This document shows, piece by piece, positions 5,318-11,699 of a DNA stretch of 16,423 bases (position 1 is its first letter; each line of letters begins with the position of its first letter). The stretch is from CAYTEH01 sp964436765 (GTDB lineage Bacteria; Patescibacteriota; Gracilibacteria; Peribacterales; Peribacteraceae), in the NCBI GenBank assembly GCA_964436765.1, contig CAYTEH010000031.1, positions 1 to 16,423 of the forward strand, written 5' to 3'. A model generated the notes under the pieces. It saw only the letters and a program-made list of their open reading frames with translations. It was not told the origin of the DNA and did no database searches. Both the position numbers and the translations under genes were made by a program.

Positions 5318-7430
5318 CCGGCGCCATCGTCGTCCGCGCCGTATCGAAACTTCCCTTCGATTCCATTCCGAGCGCTTTCTCCGCCGCCTTGCGTGCGCGC
5401 GCGATCAGTTCGGGGCTCAGGATGCCGCTGCCCTGCAGGTCGGGGATGCCGCTCTGGCGGAGCCCGAAGATTTCACCCGGGCCGCGGATCTTCAGGTCGA
5501 TCTCGGCGAGCTCGAAGCCCGAGTCGTGCTTCTCCATCGCCTTGAGCCGCGGCGAGTACGCCTGCTCCTGCTGCGTGGTGAAGAGGAAACAGTAACTCTT
5601 GTGGTCGCCACGGCCCACTCTGCCCCGCAGCTGATGCAGCTGCGCGAGGCCGAAGCGCTCGGAGCCCTCGATGATGATGATCGTGGAGTTCGGCACGTCG
5701 ATGCCAACTTCGATGACGGATGTCGAGACGAGGATGTGGTGCTTCTTCTCGCGGAAGGCACTCATGATCTCCTGCTTTTCGGCCGGCGTGAGCTTGCCGT
5801 GGAGCATTGCGATGTTGCGGCGCGGGAACGCTTCGCGCAGGCGCATCACTTCCGTCTTCACGTTGCGCACTTCATCCAGGTTCTCGCTCTCCTGGATGAG
5901 CGGGCAGATGACGAACGCCTGGCGGCCGGCATCGAGCTCGTGGTCGATGAACAGCTCCACCGTCCTGCGTTCGCTCGGGGGCACCACTTTGGTGTGGATC
6001 GGCTGGCGGCGGCCGGGTTTTTCCAAGAGCACCGAGAGGTCGTGGTCGCCGTACGCCGTCAGCGCCAGCGTGCGCGGGATGGGAGTGGCCGTCATCGAGA
6101 GGAAGTGCGGGCTCCCCTTCTCTCTCAGTCTCTCACGTTGCATCACGCCGAAGCGGTGCTGTTCATCCACGATTACGAGGCGCAGGTCCTTGAAGCGCAC
6201 GGTTTCCTCGATCAACGCATGCGTGCCGATGACGATGTCGATGGTCCCCGAGGCGAGGCTGCGTTTGATCTCGTTTGCCTCGGAGCCGGGAGTCGATCCC
6301 GTGAGGAGCTGCACGTGCGGAAGTCGGAAGAATTTTTTGAGGGTGGACATTCCTGATGGGCCGCGGGCCGACCCTTCGGCATTGCTCAGGGCAGGCGGCC
6401 CGCTCTGTTGTATGTATGTGTGGAAGTTCACGAGAAGTTTCGTTATCCCCTCGGCATGCTGACGTGCGAGCACCTCGGTGGGCACCATCAGCGCGCACTG
6501 GCCGCCGTGCCGCACCACGTTCGCCATCACGGCCACCGCGACGAGCGTTTTGCCCGAGCCCACGTCCCCTTCCAGCAGGCGCGACATCGGCTGGGTCTTT
6601 TCCATGTCGCGGAGGATCTCGTAGATCGCCACTTTCTGGCTCCCCGTGGGCGTGAACTTGAGCGATGCGAACAGCGCGCGGATCAGCTCGATGTCCATGG
6701 GGGTCTTGAGCCGCTCCTGCCCCCTCCCCTGCCAGTCTTTCTTGCGCTCGAGCGCTTCCACCTGGAGTCCGTACATTTTCTCGAATAAAAACCGGTCGAA
6801 TGCTTTCTGCACGTCTTCGGGCTTGTCGGGAAAGTGCAGGGCCATGACGGCGTCAGCGCGACTCATGAGCTTTTCTTCTTTGATGACGTCCATCGGAAGC
6901 GTCTCGCGCAGGAGCGGGATCGCGCTTTTGACGATCGCCATTTTTTCGCGGATCCAGCGGGTGCTGATCACCTCGTTTTGCTGGTAGACGGCAACCAGCT
7001 TGCCGCCGTGCAGCAGCGGCTTGCCGCCTTTTTCGAACTGCGGACTTTGGAGCTGCAGTCGCGATCCGTTCGTCACGAGCTTGCCCGTGAGCACCACTTC
7101 CTCGCCCTCCGTGAGCATTCTCTTGATGTGCGGCTGGTTGAACCAGATCGCGTCTGCCGTATCGCCCTCGGTATCGATGAAGCGCGCCGTCACGAGCTGC
7201 TTCCCGTGCCGCGTGCGGATCAGTTTCACCTTGTCCACCACGCCGCGGATGGTCACCTTCGTATCGATCTCCGAGCTCATGAGCGTCCCCATCTGCGTGA
7301 GGTCTTCATGCGCGCGCGGCAGGTACAGGATCAGATCCTCCACCGTGCGGATCTCCATCTTTTTGAGTGCGTCGATGTACGCGTCAGTCGTCTTGAGGAG
7401 CCGCGGAGTGAGCGTCGCTTGGAGATCCAC
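5313..7430 (-). CDS. recG: ATP-dependent DNA helicase RecG, with in-frame palindromic insert
   Basis: RecG remodels stalled replication forks and branched DNA. The 705-residue length is close to the usual ~690. The N-terminal wedge/OB region is about residues 10-150. Helicase motifs follow: Walker A GDVGSGKT at 288-295, MVPTEVLARQH near 315, DEQHRFG from 422, SMTATPIPRTL near 445-455, and the QLRGRVGRG motif near the C-terminus. The start codon is GTG; TACAAT lies 7 nt upstream, suggesting a leaderless mRNA. Residues about 343-360 (SGPPALSNAEGSARGPSG) are an extra segment between LARQH and LLTGS encoded by a palindromic repeat (6353-6407). Its position on a variable surface region suggests the enzyme still works. 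The TAG stop is part of the adjacent octamer repeat. Confidence 0.95.
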   Translation of the reverse strand: MDLQATLTPRLLKTTDAYIDALKKMEIRTVEDLILYLPRAHEDLTQMGTLMSSEIDTKVTIRGVVDKVKLIRTRHGKQLVTARFIDTEGDTADAIWFNQPHIKRMLTEGEEVVLTGKLVTNGSRLQLQSPQFEKGGKPLLHGGKLVAVYQQNEVISTRWIREKMAIVKSAIPLLRETLPMDVIKEEKLMSRADAVMALHFPDKPEDVQKAFDRFLFEKMYGLQVEALERKKDWQGRGQERLKTPMDIELIRALFASLKFTPTGSQKVAIYEILRDMEKTQPMSRLLEGDVGSGKTLVAVAVMANVVRHGGQCALMVPTEVLARQHAEGITKLLVNFHTYIQQSGPPALSNAEGSARGPSGMSTLKKFFRLPHVQLLTGSTPGSEANEIKRSLASGTIDIVIGTHALIEETVRFKDLRLVIVDEQHRFGVMQRERLREKGSPHFLSMTATPIPRTLALTAYGDHDLSVLLEKPGRRQPIHTKVVPPSERRTVELFIDHELDAGRQAFVICPLIQESENLDEVRNVKTEVMRLREAFPRRNIAMLHGKLTPAEKQEIMSAFREKKHHILVSTSVIEVGIDVPNSTIIIIEGSERFGLAQLHQLRGRVGRGDHKSYCFLFTTQQEQAYSPRLKAMEKHDSGFELAEIDLKIRGPGEIFGLRQSGIPDLQGSGILSPELIARARKAAEKALGMESKGSFDTARTTMAPV
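6353..6407. repeat. Palindromic element inserted in frame in recG
   Basis: Arms GCGGGCCG (6363-6370) and CGGCCCGC (6396-6403) are perfect inverted copies, with a smaller inner stem CCCT/AGGG (6372-6375, 6388-6391). The core 6373-6396 matches the core of the miaA insert (9046-9069) at 22 of 24 positions. On the recG coding strand it reads P-A-L-S-N-A-E-G. It resembles in principle the Rickettsia palindromic elements that sit in frame inside genes. Confidence 0.8.
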
Positions 7431-7437
7431 GTGGATG

Positions 7438-7443
7438 ATTGTA
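7438..7443 (-). promoter_or_regulatory. Probable -10 element of recG
   Basis: Minus-strand TACAAT (5 of 6) ends 7 nt before the GTG start at 7430, placing the predicted transcription start at about the first base of the start codon. No good -35 is seen. Just upstream is a hairpin (7446-7474: CCACGT/ACGTGG enclosing GCCGC-TGC-GCGGC) of unknown role. Confidence 0.4.
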
Positions 7444-7445
7444 CA

Positions 7446-7478
7446 CCACGTAAAGCCGCTGCGCGGCCACGTGGCTTT
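7446..7478. repeat. GC-rich hairpin upstream of recG
   Basis: CCACGT (7446-7451) and ACGTGG (7469-7474) enclose GCCGC (7455-7459), loop TGC, GCGGC (7463-7467). An alternative pairing is AAAGCC (7452-7457) with GGCTTT (7473-7478). It lies in the divergent spacer between recG and the gene at 7606, over the expected -35 area of recG. It could be a protein-binding site or an insulator; no function can be assigned. Confidence 0.5.
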
Positions 7479-7589
7479 CGCTTGTCTCTCCTTTCACGAA
7501 TCATATGAAGGACACATGGGACGTCAGTACAATCATTCCGAATCGAGCAATACGTGGCCCAAAGAGTAAGTGCATTTCGCGTTAAAATC

Positions 7590-7598
7590 TGATATACT
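7590..7598 (+). promoter_or_regulatory. Extended -10 promoter of the gene at 7606
   Basis: TGA followed by TATACT (7593-7598) is a strong extended -10. It ends exactly 7 nt before ATG 7606, so transcription should begin at or next to the start codon. No clear -35 is present, as expected for extended -10 promoters. Confidence 0.6.
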
Positions 7599-7605
7599 AT
7601 CTCAT

Positions 7606-7995
7606 ATGGCTGATTTCATTACCGCCATCAACACACATCAGACTCTTTCCATTGAAGCCCAGAAGCAGGCCGGCAAGGCCGCGGGCGATGATATGGATGA
7701 GCAGCACAAAACGTTTCTCGCAAAGCTCATAGCCATGATCGATGCGAAGGAGATCGACGTCCGGGTGCCGCAGTCGTTCCTGAACCAGGCGGTGTATGAT
7801 TCGCTCGACGAGCTGTCTCGTGGCAAGATCGACCTCTCGCTCATCAACATGGCCGACCAGGTCCGAGGCATCGAATGGTTCTTCCGCAGCAAGACGACTC
7901 CGAACGCGTCGCCCGAGCTCCAGACGATGATCGAGCACCTGTGGCAGATGAAAAGCCGCGTGGAAATCCAGTATGGCGATGTTCTCAAATTCTGA
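7606..7995 (+). CDS. Unknown soluble helical protein (129 aa)
   Basis: I do not recognise this protein. From the ATG at 7606 it is 129 residues, mostly alpha-helical (MADFITAINTHQTLSIEAQKQ...), acidic, with no Cys, signal peptide or membrane segment. An upstream in-frame ATG at 7570 would precede the extended -10 promoter (7590-7598), so 7606 is the better start. There is no Shine-Dalgarno, consistent with a leaderless mRNA. The next small gene (8003) begins 7 nt after its stop, so the two are very likely co-transcribed and perhaps functionally paired. Confidence 0.75.
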   Translation: MADFITAINTHQTLSIEAQKQAGKAAGDDMDEQHKTFLAKLIAMIDAKEIDVRVPQSFLNQAVYDSLDELSRGKIDLSLINMADQVRGIEWFFRSKTTPNASPELQTMIEHLWQMKSRVEIQYGDVLKF

Positions 7996-8002
7996 ATCTC
8001 CC

Positions 8003-8260
8003 ATGTCAGTCTCCCCCATTGAAATCCCCGGCGAGAAACCATCACAAACCCCGCGCGAAGCGGCGAGGAACACGGTCAAACAGAAGCTCGAGGGCCAGAA
8101 GGCGCAGCTGACGCCCGATACGACCGGACTCGAAAAGACGATCGACATGCGAGAGGAAGCAACGGCCAAGACCAGCGGTATGCTTGCGAAGCTGCGCGCA
8201 CAAATGGAGGCAGCGCAGAAGCAGGGCCCCGAGTCCGCCATCAACCGCCCGACGGCGTAA
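8003..8260 (+). CDS. Small charged protein of unknown function (85 aa)
   Basis: This is a short hydrophilic protein: an N-terminal Pro-rich stretch (MSVSPIEIPGEKPSQTP) followed by probable helices rich in Lys, Glu, Gln and Ala (about residues 17-75). It has no hydrophobic segment. ATG 8003 is preferred because it falls just after the stop of the upstream gene; ATG at 7973 or 7979 in the same frame would overlap that gene by 17-23 nt. Its last 20 nt overlap the 3' end of miaA on the other strand, a tail-to-tail overlap with no room for a terminator. Confidence 0.6.
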   Translation: MSVSPIEIPGEKPSQTPREAARNTVKQKLEGQKAQLTPDTTGLEKTIDMREEATAKTSGMLAKLRAQMEAAQKQGPESAINRPTA

Positions 8261-9245
8261 TCCAGGCGATGCGCGCGTCCCCTTTCCACCACGTCATCTG
8301 CCTTTTTGCATACTGACGTGTTTTTGCGCCGATGACGTTGGCGAGCATTTCGACATCGACCTGGTTGTTGCATATCGCCCGCATGATCTCGCGGTATCCG
8401 TGGCTCTTCATCCCCGGGTCTTCCGGTGAATAGCCTTTGCGGACCAGCTCGCGCACTTCGGCGATCCAGCCGCCCGTGAGAAGCTCTGCGGTGCGCTTGT
8501 TGATGCGCGTGACCAGTTCCTCCCGCGGCCGGTCGATGCCGATGATGAAGAGATCATAGGGGCAATCGGATGACTGGCGGAGTTCAGACGGTTTCTTGCC
8601 GCCAAGCTCGTGCAGTTCCAGCGCGCGGATCACGTAGGGCTTGTTTTGACGGGGAATGCCCTGCGCGGTATCGGGATCAATCTCAGAAAGCCGTGCATGG
8701 AGCGTCACTCCCCCGTCGGTGTCATATTCCTTCTCGAGCTGTTCGCGAAGCGCCGGGTCCGATGCCACGGGAAACGAGAGGCCGTCGATGACGGCGCTGA
8801 TGTAGAGCATCGAACCGCCTACCAGCATCGGTATTTTTTTTCGAGCATGGATGTCATCGATCGTCTTCATCGCCACGTCCCGGTACCACGCGGCGGTCAC
8901 TTCCTCCTTCGGGTCCAGCACGTCGATGAGGTGATGCGGAATCCCCTGCATCTCGTCACGCGTGATTTTCGCCGTGCCGATATCAAGATGACGATAAAGC
9001 TGACGTGAATCTGCATTCACGATTTCGACCATTGTCATGGCGAGTCCTTCGGCCTTGCTCAGGACAGGCTCCGTCGAGCCATGGCGCAAATCGGCGTTGA
9101 TGATCTCCGCATCGCCGATGTCCTTCGCAAGGGCGATGGAAAAGTCAGTTTTTCCGGATGCCGTCGGCCCGAGGACAACGACCAGCGGACGCTTCGACGA
9201 AGAAATGAATTCCAGAAGCCGTTTATGAAAATGTAAATCAATCAT
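8241..9245 (-). CDS. miaA: tRNA dimethylallyltransferase MiaA with in-frame palindromic insert
   Basis: MiaA adds a dimethylallyl group to the N6 of A37 in tRNAs that read codons starting with U. The protein is 334 residues (family about 300-320). Visible motifs: P-loop GPTASGKT at 26-33, NADSRQLYRHLDIGTAK at about 77-93, GIPHHLIDVLDP near 101-112, GGSMLYI (family GGTGLY), the NKPYVIRALE segment, and C-terminal TRQYAKRQMTWWKG. A 27-residue insert lies between the P-loop and the substrate-binding DSRQ segment. It contains TEPVLSKAEGLAM and is flanked by two copies of E-I-(I/V)-N-A-D at residues 47-52 and 74-79. The second copy leads into the conserved DSRQLYR. The gene diverges from clpP. ATG 9245 is the natural start; no clear promoter was found. 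Confidence 0.95.
   Translation of the reverse strand: MIDLHFHKRLLEFISSSKRPLVVVLGPTASGKTDFSIALAKDIGDAEIINADLRHGSTEPVLSKAEGLAMTMVEIVNADSRQLYRHLDIGTAKITRDEMQGIPHHLIDVLDPKEEVTAAWYRDVAMKTIDDIHARKKIPMLVGGSMLYISAVIDGLSFPVASDPALREQLEKEYDTDGGVTLHARLSEIDPDTAQGIPRQNKPYVIRALELHELGGKKPSELRQSSDCPYDLFIIGIDRPREELVTRINKRTAELLTGGWIAEVRELVRKGYSPEDPGMKSHGYREIMRAICNNQVDVEMLANVIGAKTRQYAKRQMTWWKGDARIAWITPSGG
9008..9107. repeat. In-frame palindromic insert in miaA with flanking direct repeats
   Basis: Direct copies of 19 nt at 9008-9026 and 9089-9107 match at 14 of 19 positions and lie 81 nt apart (27 codons). Between them (9027-9088) is a palindromic sequence with outer arms GTCATGGC (9034-9041) and GCCATGGC (about 9077-9084), and an inner GTCCT/AGGAC stem. 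The core 9046-9069 matches the recG insert core at 22 of 24 positions. The GTCATGG end also resembles the ends of the 3165-3270 element. Confidence 0.8.
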
Positions 9246-9309
9246 GACAATACTTGATCATGCATCAGAACACACTATGTGCATACTGCCGCAGAAGGCG
9301 GAAAAACGG

Positions 9310-9315
9310 TATCAT
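9310..9315 (+). promoter_or_regulatory. Possible -10 of clpP
   Basis: TATCAT (5 of 6) in the context GGTATCATA, the same context seen at 16378-16386. Predicted transcription start is near 9322, giving a pyrimidine-rich leader of about 51 nt before ATG 9373. No good -35 is present. Confidence 0.3.
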
Positions 9316-9331
9316 ATTCATGAACAGACAT

Positions 9332-9369
9332 CCCGTTATTCTCTTATTCTGTTATTCCCTTACTCCCCG
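9332..9369. repeat. Single arm of degenerate octamer repeat before clpP
   Basis: The sequence CCGTTATTCTCTTATTCTG and onward is a run of 8-nt units of the type TTATTCYN. It is similar (about 26 of 35 positions) to the right arm of the recG-end inverted repeat at 5281-5313. No partner arm is seen here. If clpP is transcribed from 9310-9315, this forms most of the 5' leader. Confidence 0.5.
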
Positions 9370-9372
9370 ACC

Positions 9373-10023
9373 ATGCACCCCCTCATCCAGTCCGTCGCTT
9401 CCAAAATCTCCCGCGGCGCGACGCCCATGAACTTCATCGTGCCGACGGTGATCGAGAAGACCCAGTTCGGCGAGAGAGTCTACGACATCTACTCGCGCCT
9501 GATGGAGGAGCGCATCGTGTTCCTCGGTACGCAGATCGCCGACGACATCGCAAACTCTGTCATCGCGCAGCTCCTCTTCCTGGAGAAGGAAGATGCCAAA
9601 AAAGACATCACGCTGTACGTGAACTCGCCCGGCGGCCAGGTGACGAGCACCATGGCCATGTACGACACCATGCAGTACGTGCAGCCCGATATTTCGACGG
9701 TCTGCTTGGGCATGGCGGCTTCCGGCGGCGCCATCATTTTGATGGGCGGTGCCAAGGGCAAGCGCTTCGCGCTCACGCACAGCGAAATCATGATCCACCA
9801 GCCGCTCGGCGGCACCGAGGGTCAGGCCACCGACATCGCTATTCATGCGGAGCACATCATTAACACGAAGAACCTCTTGAACGAGCTTATCGCCCAGCAC
9901 ACCGGCAAGAAGGTGGAGCAGGTGAAGTTGGATACCGAGCGCGACAAGTTCCTCAGTGCCAAGGAAGCGCTGGCGTACGGGCTTATCGACCGCATCGTGA
10001 CGAAGACGAAGCCGGTTAAATAG
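9373..10023 (+). CDS. clpP: ATP-dependent Clp protease proteolytic subunit ClpP
   Basis: ClpP is the serine protease chamber that degrades proteins fed by Clp ATPases. The catalytic triad is visible: Ser in GMAASGGAI (family GMAASMGA), His in EIMIHQPLGG, and Asp in TERDKFLSAKEALAYGLID. From ATG 9373 the protein has 216 residues. From ATG 9427 (MNFIVPTVIEKT) it has 198, which fits the usual family start better; the extra 18 residues could be a propeptide. An ATG at 9244 in the same frame would overlap miaA and run through the octamer repeat, so it is rejected. The TAG stop at 10021 is the first triplet of the TTAGGG-like repeat. tgt lies downstream on the same strand. Confidence 0.93.
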   Translation: MHPLIQSVASKISRGATPMNFIVPTVIEKTQFGERVYDIYSRLMEERIVFLGTQIADDIANSVIAQLLFLEKEDAKKDITLYVNSPGGQVTSTMAMYDTMQYVQPDISTVCLGMAASGGAIILMGGAKGKRFALTHSEIMIHQPLGGTEGQATDIAIHAEHIINTKNLLNELIAQHTGKKVEQVKLDTERDKFLSAKEALAYGLIDRIVTKTKPVK

Positions 10024-10111
10024 GGTTTGGGTCAGGATTAGGGTTAGGGTTCAGGAAGCTCACGTTTGATGATTTTTGCTGGTATCCTAGCTCTAGCCCA
10101 AACCCTAACCC
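10021..10111. repeat. Inverted TTAGGG-like hexamer repeat between clpP and tgt
   Basis: The left arm (10021-10056) reads as degenerate hexamers GGGTTT, GGGTCA, GGATTA, GGGTTA, GGGTTC, then AGGA. The right arm (10085-10111), read on the other strand, is GGGTTA, GGGTTT, GGGCTA, GAGCTA, GGA. The 28-nt loop (10057-10084) is unrelated sequence and carries most of the tgt extended -10. The left arm starts at the clpP stop and the right arm ends 6 nt before the tgt ATG, so the element fills the intergenic space. Confidence 0.85.
10080..10088 (+). promoter_or_regulatory. Possible extended -10 promoter of tgt
   Basis: TGG followed by TATCCT (10083-10088), an extended -10 at the junction of the loop and right arm of the inverted repeat. 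Predicted start is near 10095; the leader would be about 23 nt made of CCCTAA-type repeat. Confidence 0.4.
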
Positions 10112-10117
10112 TTTCGC

Positions 10118-11230
10118 ATGTTCGACCTCCTCAAAACCACCCCCCTCGGCCGCCGCGGACGCCTTACGACGCCGCATGGCGTGATCGAATCCCCTTTCTT
10201 CATGCCGGTTGGGACCGCGGGCGCAATGAAAGGACTCACATTTGAGGATCTCGAGACGCTCGGAGCGCAGATCCTGCTCTGCAACACCTATCACCTGCAC
10301 CTGCAGCCCGGGGAGAAGATCGTCGAAGAAGCGGGCGGCTTGCACGGGTTCACCGGATGGAAGAAGCCGATCCTCACCGATTCCGGCGGGTTCCAGGTGT
10401 TCTCGCTCCGGGGCATCAACAAAATCGTCGATCACGGCGTGCACTTCAAATCGCATTTGAACGGAGATGCGCTCTTCATCGGCCCCGAAGAATCGATCAC
10501 AATCCAGCACGCGCTCGGCGCCGATATCATCATGTGCTTCGATCACTGCCCGCCATCGACCGCGCCGAGAGATGAACAGATTGCGGCGGTGGATAGGACG
10601 CTTCGGTGGGCCGCCGAGTGCAAGAGAGTGCATGAGTCACTGAAGCGACAAAAGGAACAAAAGAGACAAAGGTCTGAAACTTCTGTCACTTCTATTCCCT
10701 CTGCTCCTTTGCTTTTCGCCATTGTGCAGGGAGGACTTGAGCGCGACCTCCGCGAGAAGTGTGCTGCTGAGCTGGTCGCGATCGGCTTCGATGGCTACGC
10801 GGTGGGCGGCTTGGCCGTGGGCGAAACGCAGGACGAGATGTACGGGATCCTCGATGTCGTCTGTCCCCTGCTCCCTGAGGTCAAACCCCGGTACCTGATG
10901 GGAGTGGGCAAAATCGAACAGCTCAAGGCTGCCATTGCCAAGGGCATCGATATGTTCGACTGCGTGGCGCCCATGCGCGAGGCGCGGCACGGGACGGTGT
11001 ACATGAGCAATGGCGACACGCTCCGGATGCTCACGCAAAAATACACGCACGATCATTCGGTCATCGACCCCGATTCTCCCTCCCCTTTGAGCAGGACGCA
11101 TCTCAAAAGCTATCTCCGCCACCTGCTGCACGTGGGCGAACGCTACGGTGAAACCATCGCGTGCATGCAGAACCTGGGGGTCACACTCAAGATGGTTCGC
11201 GATCTGAGGAATACTATGGATAAGCACTGA
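10118..11230 (+). CDS. tgt: tRNA-guanine transglycosylase Tgt lacking the zinc site, with in-frame repeat insert
   Basis: Tgt exchanges guanine-34 of GUN-anticodon tRNAs for preQ1 in queuosine synthesis. The 370 residues match the usual length. Active-site parts are present: LTDSGGFQVFSL (Asp88), FDHCPP (141-146), FAIVQGG (200-206), GGLAVGE (230-236) and the nucleophile Asp281 in MFDCVAPMREARHG. The usual zinc motif (DPxCxCxxC plus a later His-Asn) is altered: Ser320, Ser322 and Ser325 stand where the three Cys should be (DPDSPSPLS), and Gln351 (MQNLGV) replaces the His. Residues about 175-197 (LKRQKEQKRQRSETSVTSIP) are an insertion encoded by a purine/pyrimidine inverted repeat. It may be a working zinc-free enzyme, or one with reduced or changed function; the intact frame and active site favour function. 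Confidence 0.92.
   Translation: MFDLLKTTPLGRRGRLTTPHGVIESPFFMPVGTAGAMKGLTFEDLETLGAQILLCNTYHLHLQPGEKIVEEAGGLHGFTGWKKPILTDSGGFQVFSLRGINKIVDHGVHFKSHLNGDALFIGPEESITIQHALGADIIMCFDHCPPSTAPRDEQIAAVDRTLRWAAECKRVHESLKRQKEQKRQRSETSVTSIPSAPLLFAIVQGGLERDLREKCAAELVAIGFDGYAVGGLAVGETQDEMYGILDVVCPLLPEVKPRYLMGVGKIEQLKAAIAKGIDMFDCVAPMREARHGTVYMSNGDTLRMLTQKYTHDHSVIDPDSPSPLSRTHLKSYLRHLLHVGERYGETIACMQNLGVTLKMVRDLRNTMDKH
10642..10717. repeat. In-frame 9-nt-unit inverted repeat inside tgt
   Basis: The left part is three 9-nt units, GAAGCGACA, AAAGGAACA, AAAGAGACA (10642-10668). The right part (10680-10717), read on the other strand, is purine-rich 9-nt units such as AGTGACAGA, GGGAATAGA and AGGAGCAGA. The arms are imperfect inverted copies around a short centre. 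The unit length is a multiple of three and the reading frame is kept. Confidence 0.6.
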
Positions 11231-11249
11231 AACGTGCCATCACACGTCT

Positions 11250-11561
11250 TTACAGACTGATGCCCGTGATCTCGATCTCCGTGTAGCCCTGCTTGTGGCC
11301 CTTCACGCGGCGGTAGCGCTTGCGGCGCATGAACTTCTGGATGCGGACTTTCTCGCCCCTTCCGTGGCCGACAATCTTGGCAGCAACACTTGCGCCTTTC
11401 ACGAGCGGGGCGCCGATGCGCACGTCCTCGCCGTCGGCGATGAGGAGAACTTTTTCAAACTTGAGCGCTTTGCCCGCGTCGCCGTCCTGGGACGGGACCT
11501 TGAGTTTCATGCCCTTTTCGACTTTCTCCTGCGTGCCGGCGATATCGACGATTGCGAACAT
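11250..11561 (-). CDS. rplU: 50S ribosomal protein L21
   Basis: L21 binds 23S rRNA in the large ribosomal subunit. The 103-residue length is typical. Family features are visible: the start MFAIVDIAGTQEKVEKG, KFEKVLLIADGEDVRIGAPLVKGASV, and the basic C-terminal part HGRGEKVRIQKFMRRKRYRRVKGHKQGYTEIEI. In many bacteria rpmA (L27) follows directly, but here the next DNA is the convergent tgt gene, so L21 stands alone. A TTGCTC/TACACT promoter is found upstream with a leader of about 36 nt. There is no obvious Shine-Dalgarno. Confidence 0.97.
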   Translation of the reverse strand: MFAIVDIAGTQEKVEKGMKLKVPSQDGDAGKALKFEKVLLIADGEDVRIGAPLVKGASVAAKIVGHGRGEKVRIQKFMRRKRYRRVKGHKQGYTEIEITGISL

Positions 11562-11603
11562 TGGGAGTCTCGCGTTGCCGAACGGCTTTTACGCGACCGG
11601 GAG

Positions 11604-11632
11604 AGTGTAGGTAAACCAGCAGTTTTGAGCAA
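11604..11632 (-). promoter_or_regulatory. Promoter of rplU
   Basis: Minus-strand TTGCTC (11632-11627), 17-nt spacer, TACACT (11609-11604). The spacing is ideal and the -10 hexamer equals that of the small transcript at 5167. Predicted start is near 11597, leaving a leader of about 36 nt. Confidence 0.5.
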
Positions 11633-11699
11633 GGGCAAATGGTCCTTCTGGCGCAGCTGCCGTGGCCGGGGGTAGCATACGGGCGTTTCCCCACGTTTA

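Noticed and set aside
5271..6356. 361-codon plus-strand ORF opposite recG
   Set aside because: It lies entirely antisense to recG, whose motifs are unmistakable, and its product is rich in Arg, Glu, Val and Leu as expected from a shadow of GC-rich DNA.
9244..9372. N-terminal extension of ClpP from ATG 9244
   Set aside because: The extra 43 residues are unlike ClpP, run through the octamer array and the probable promoter, and would overlap the miaA start.
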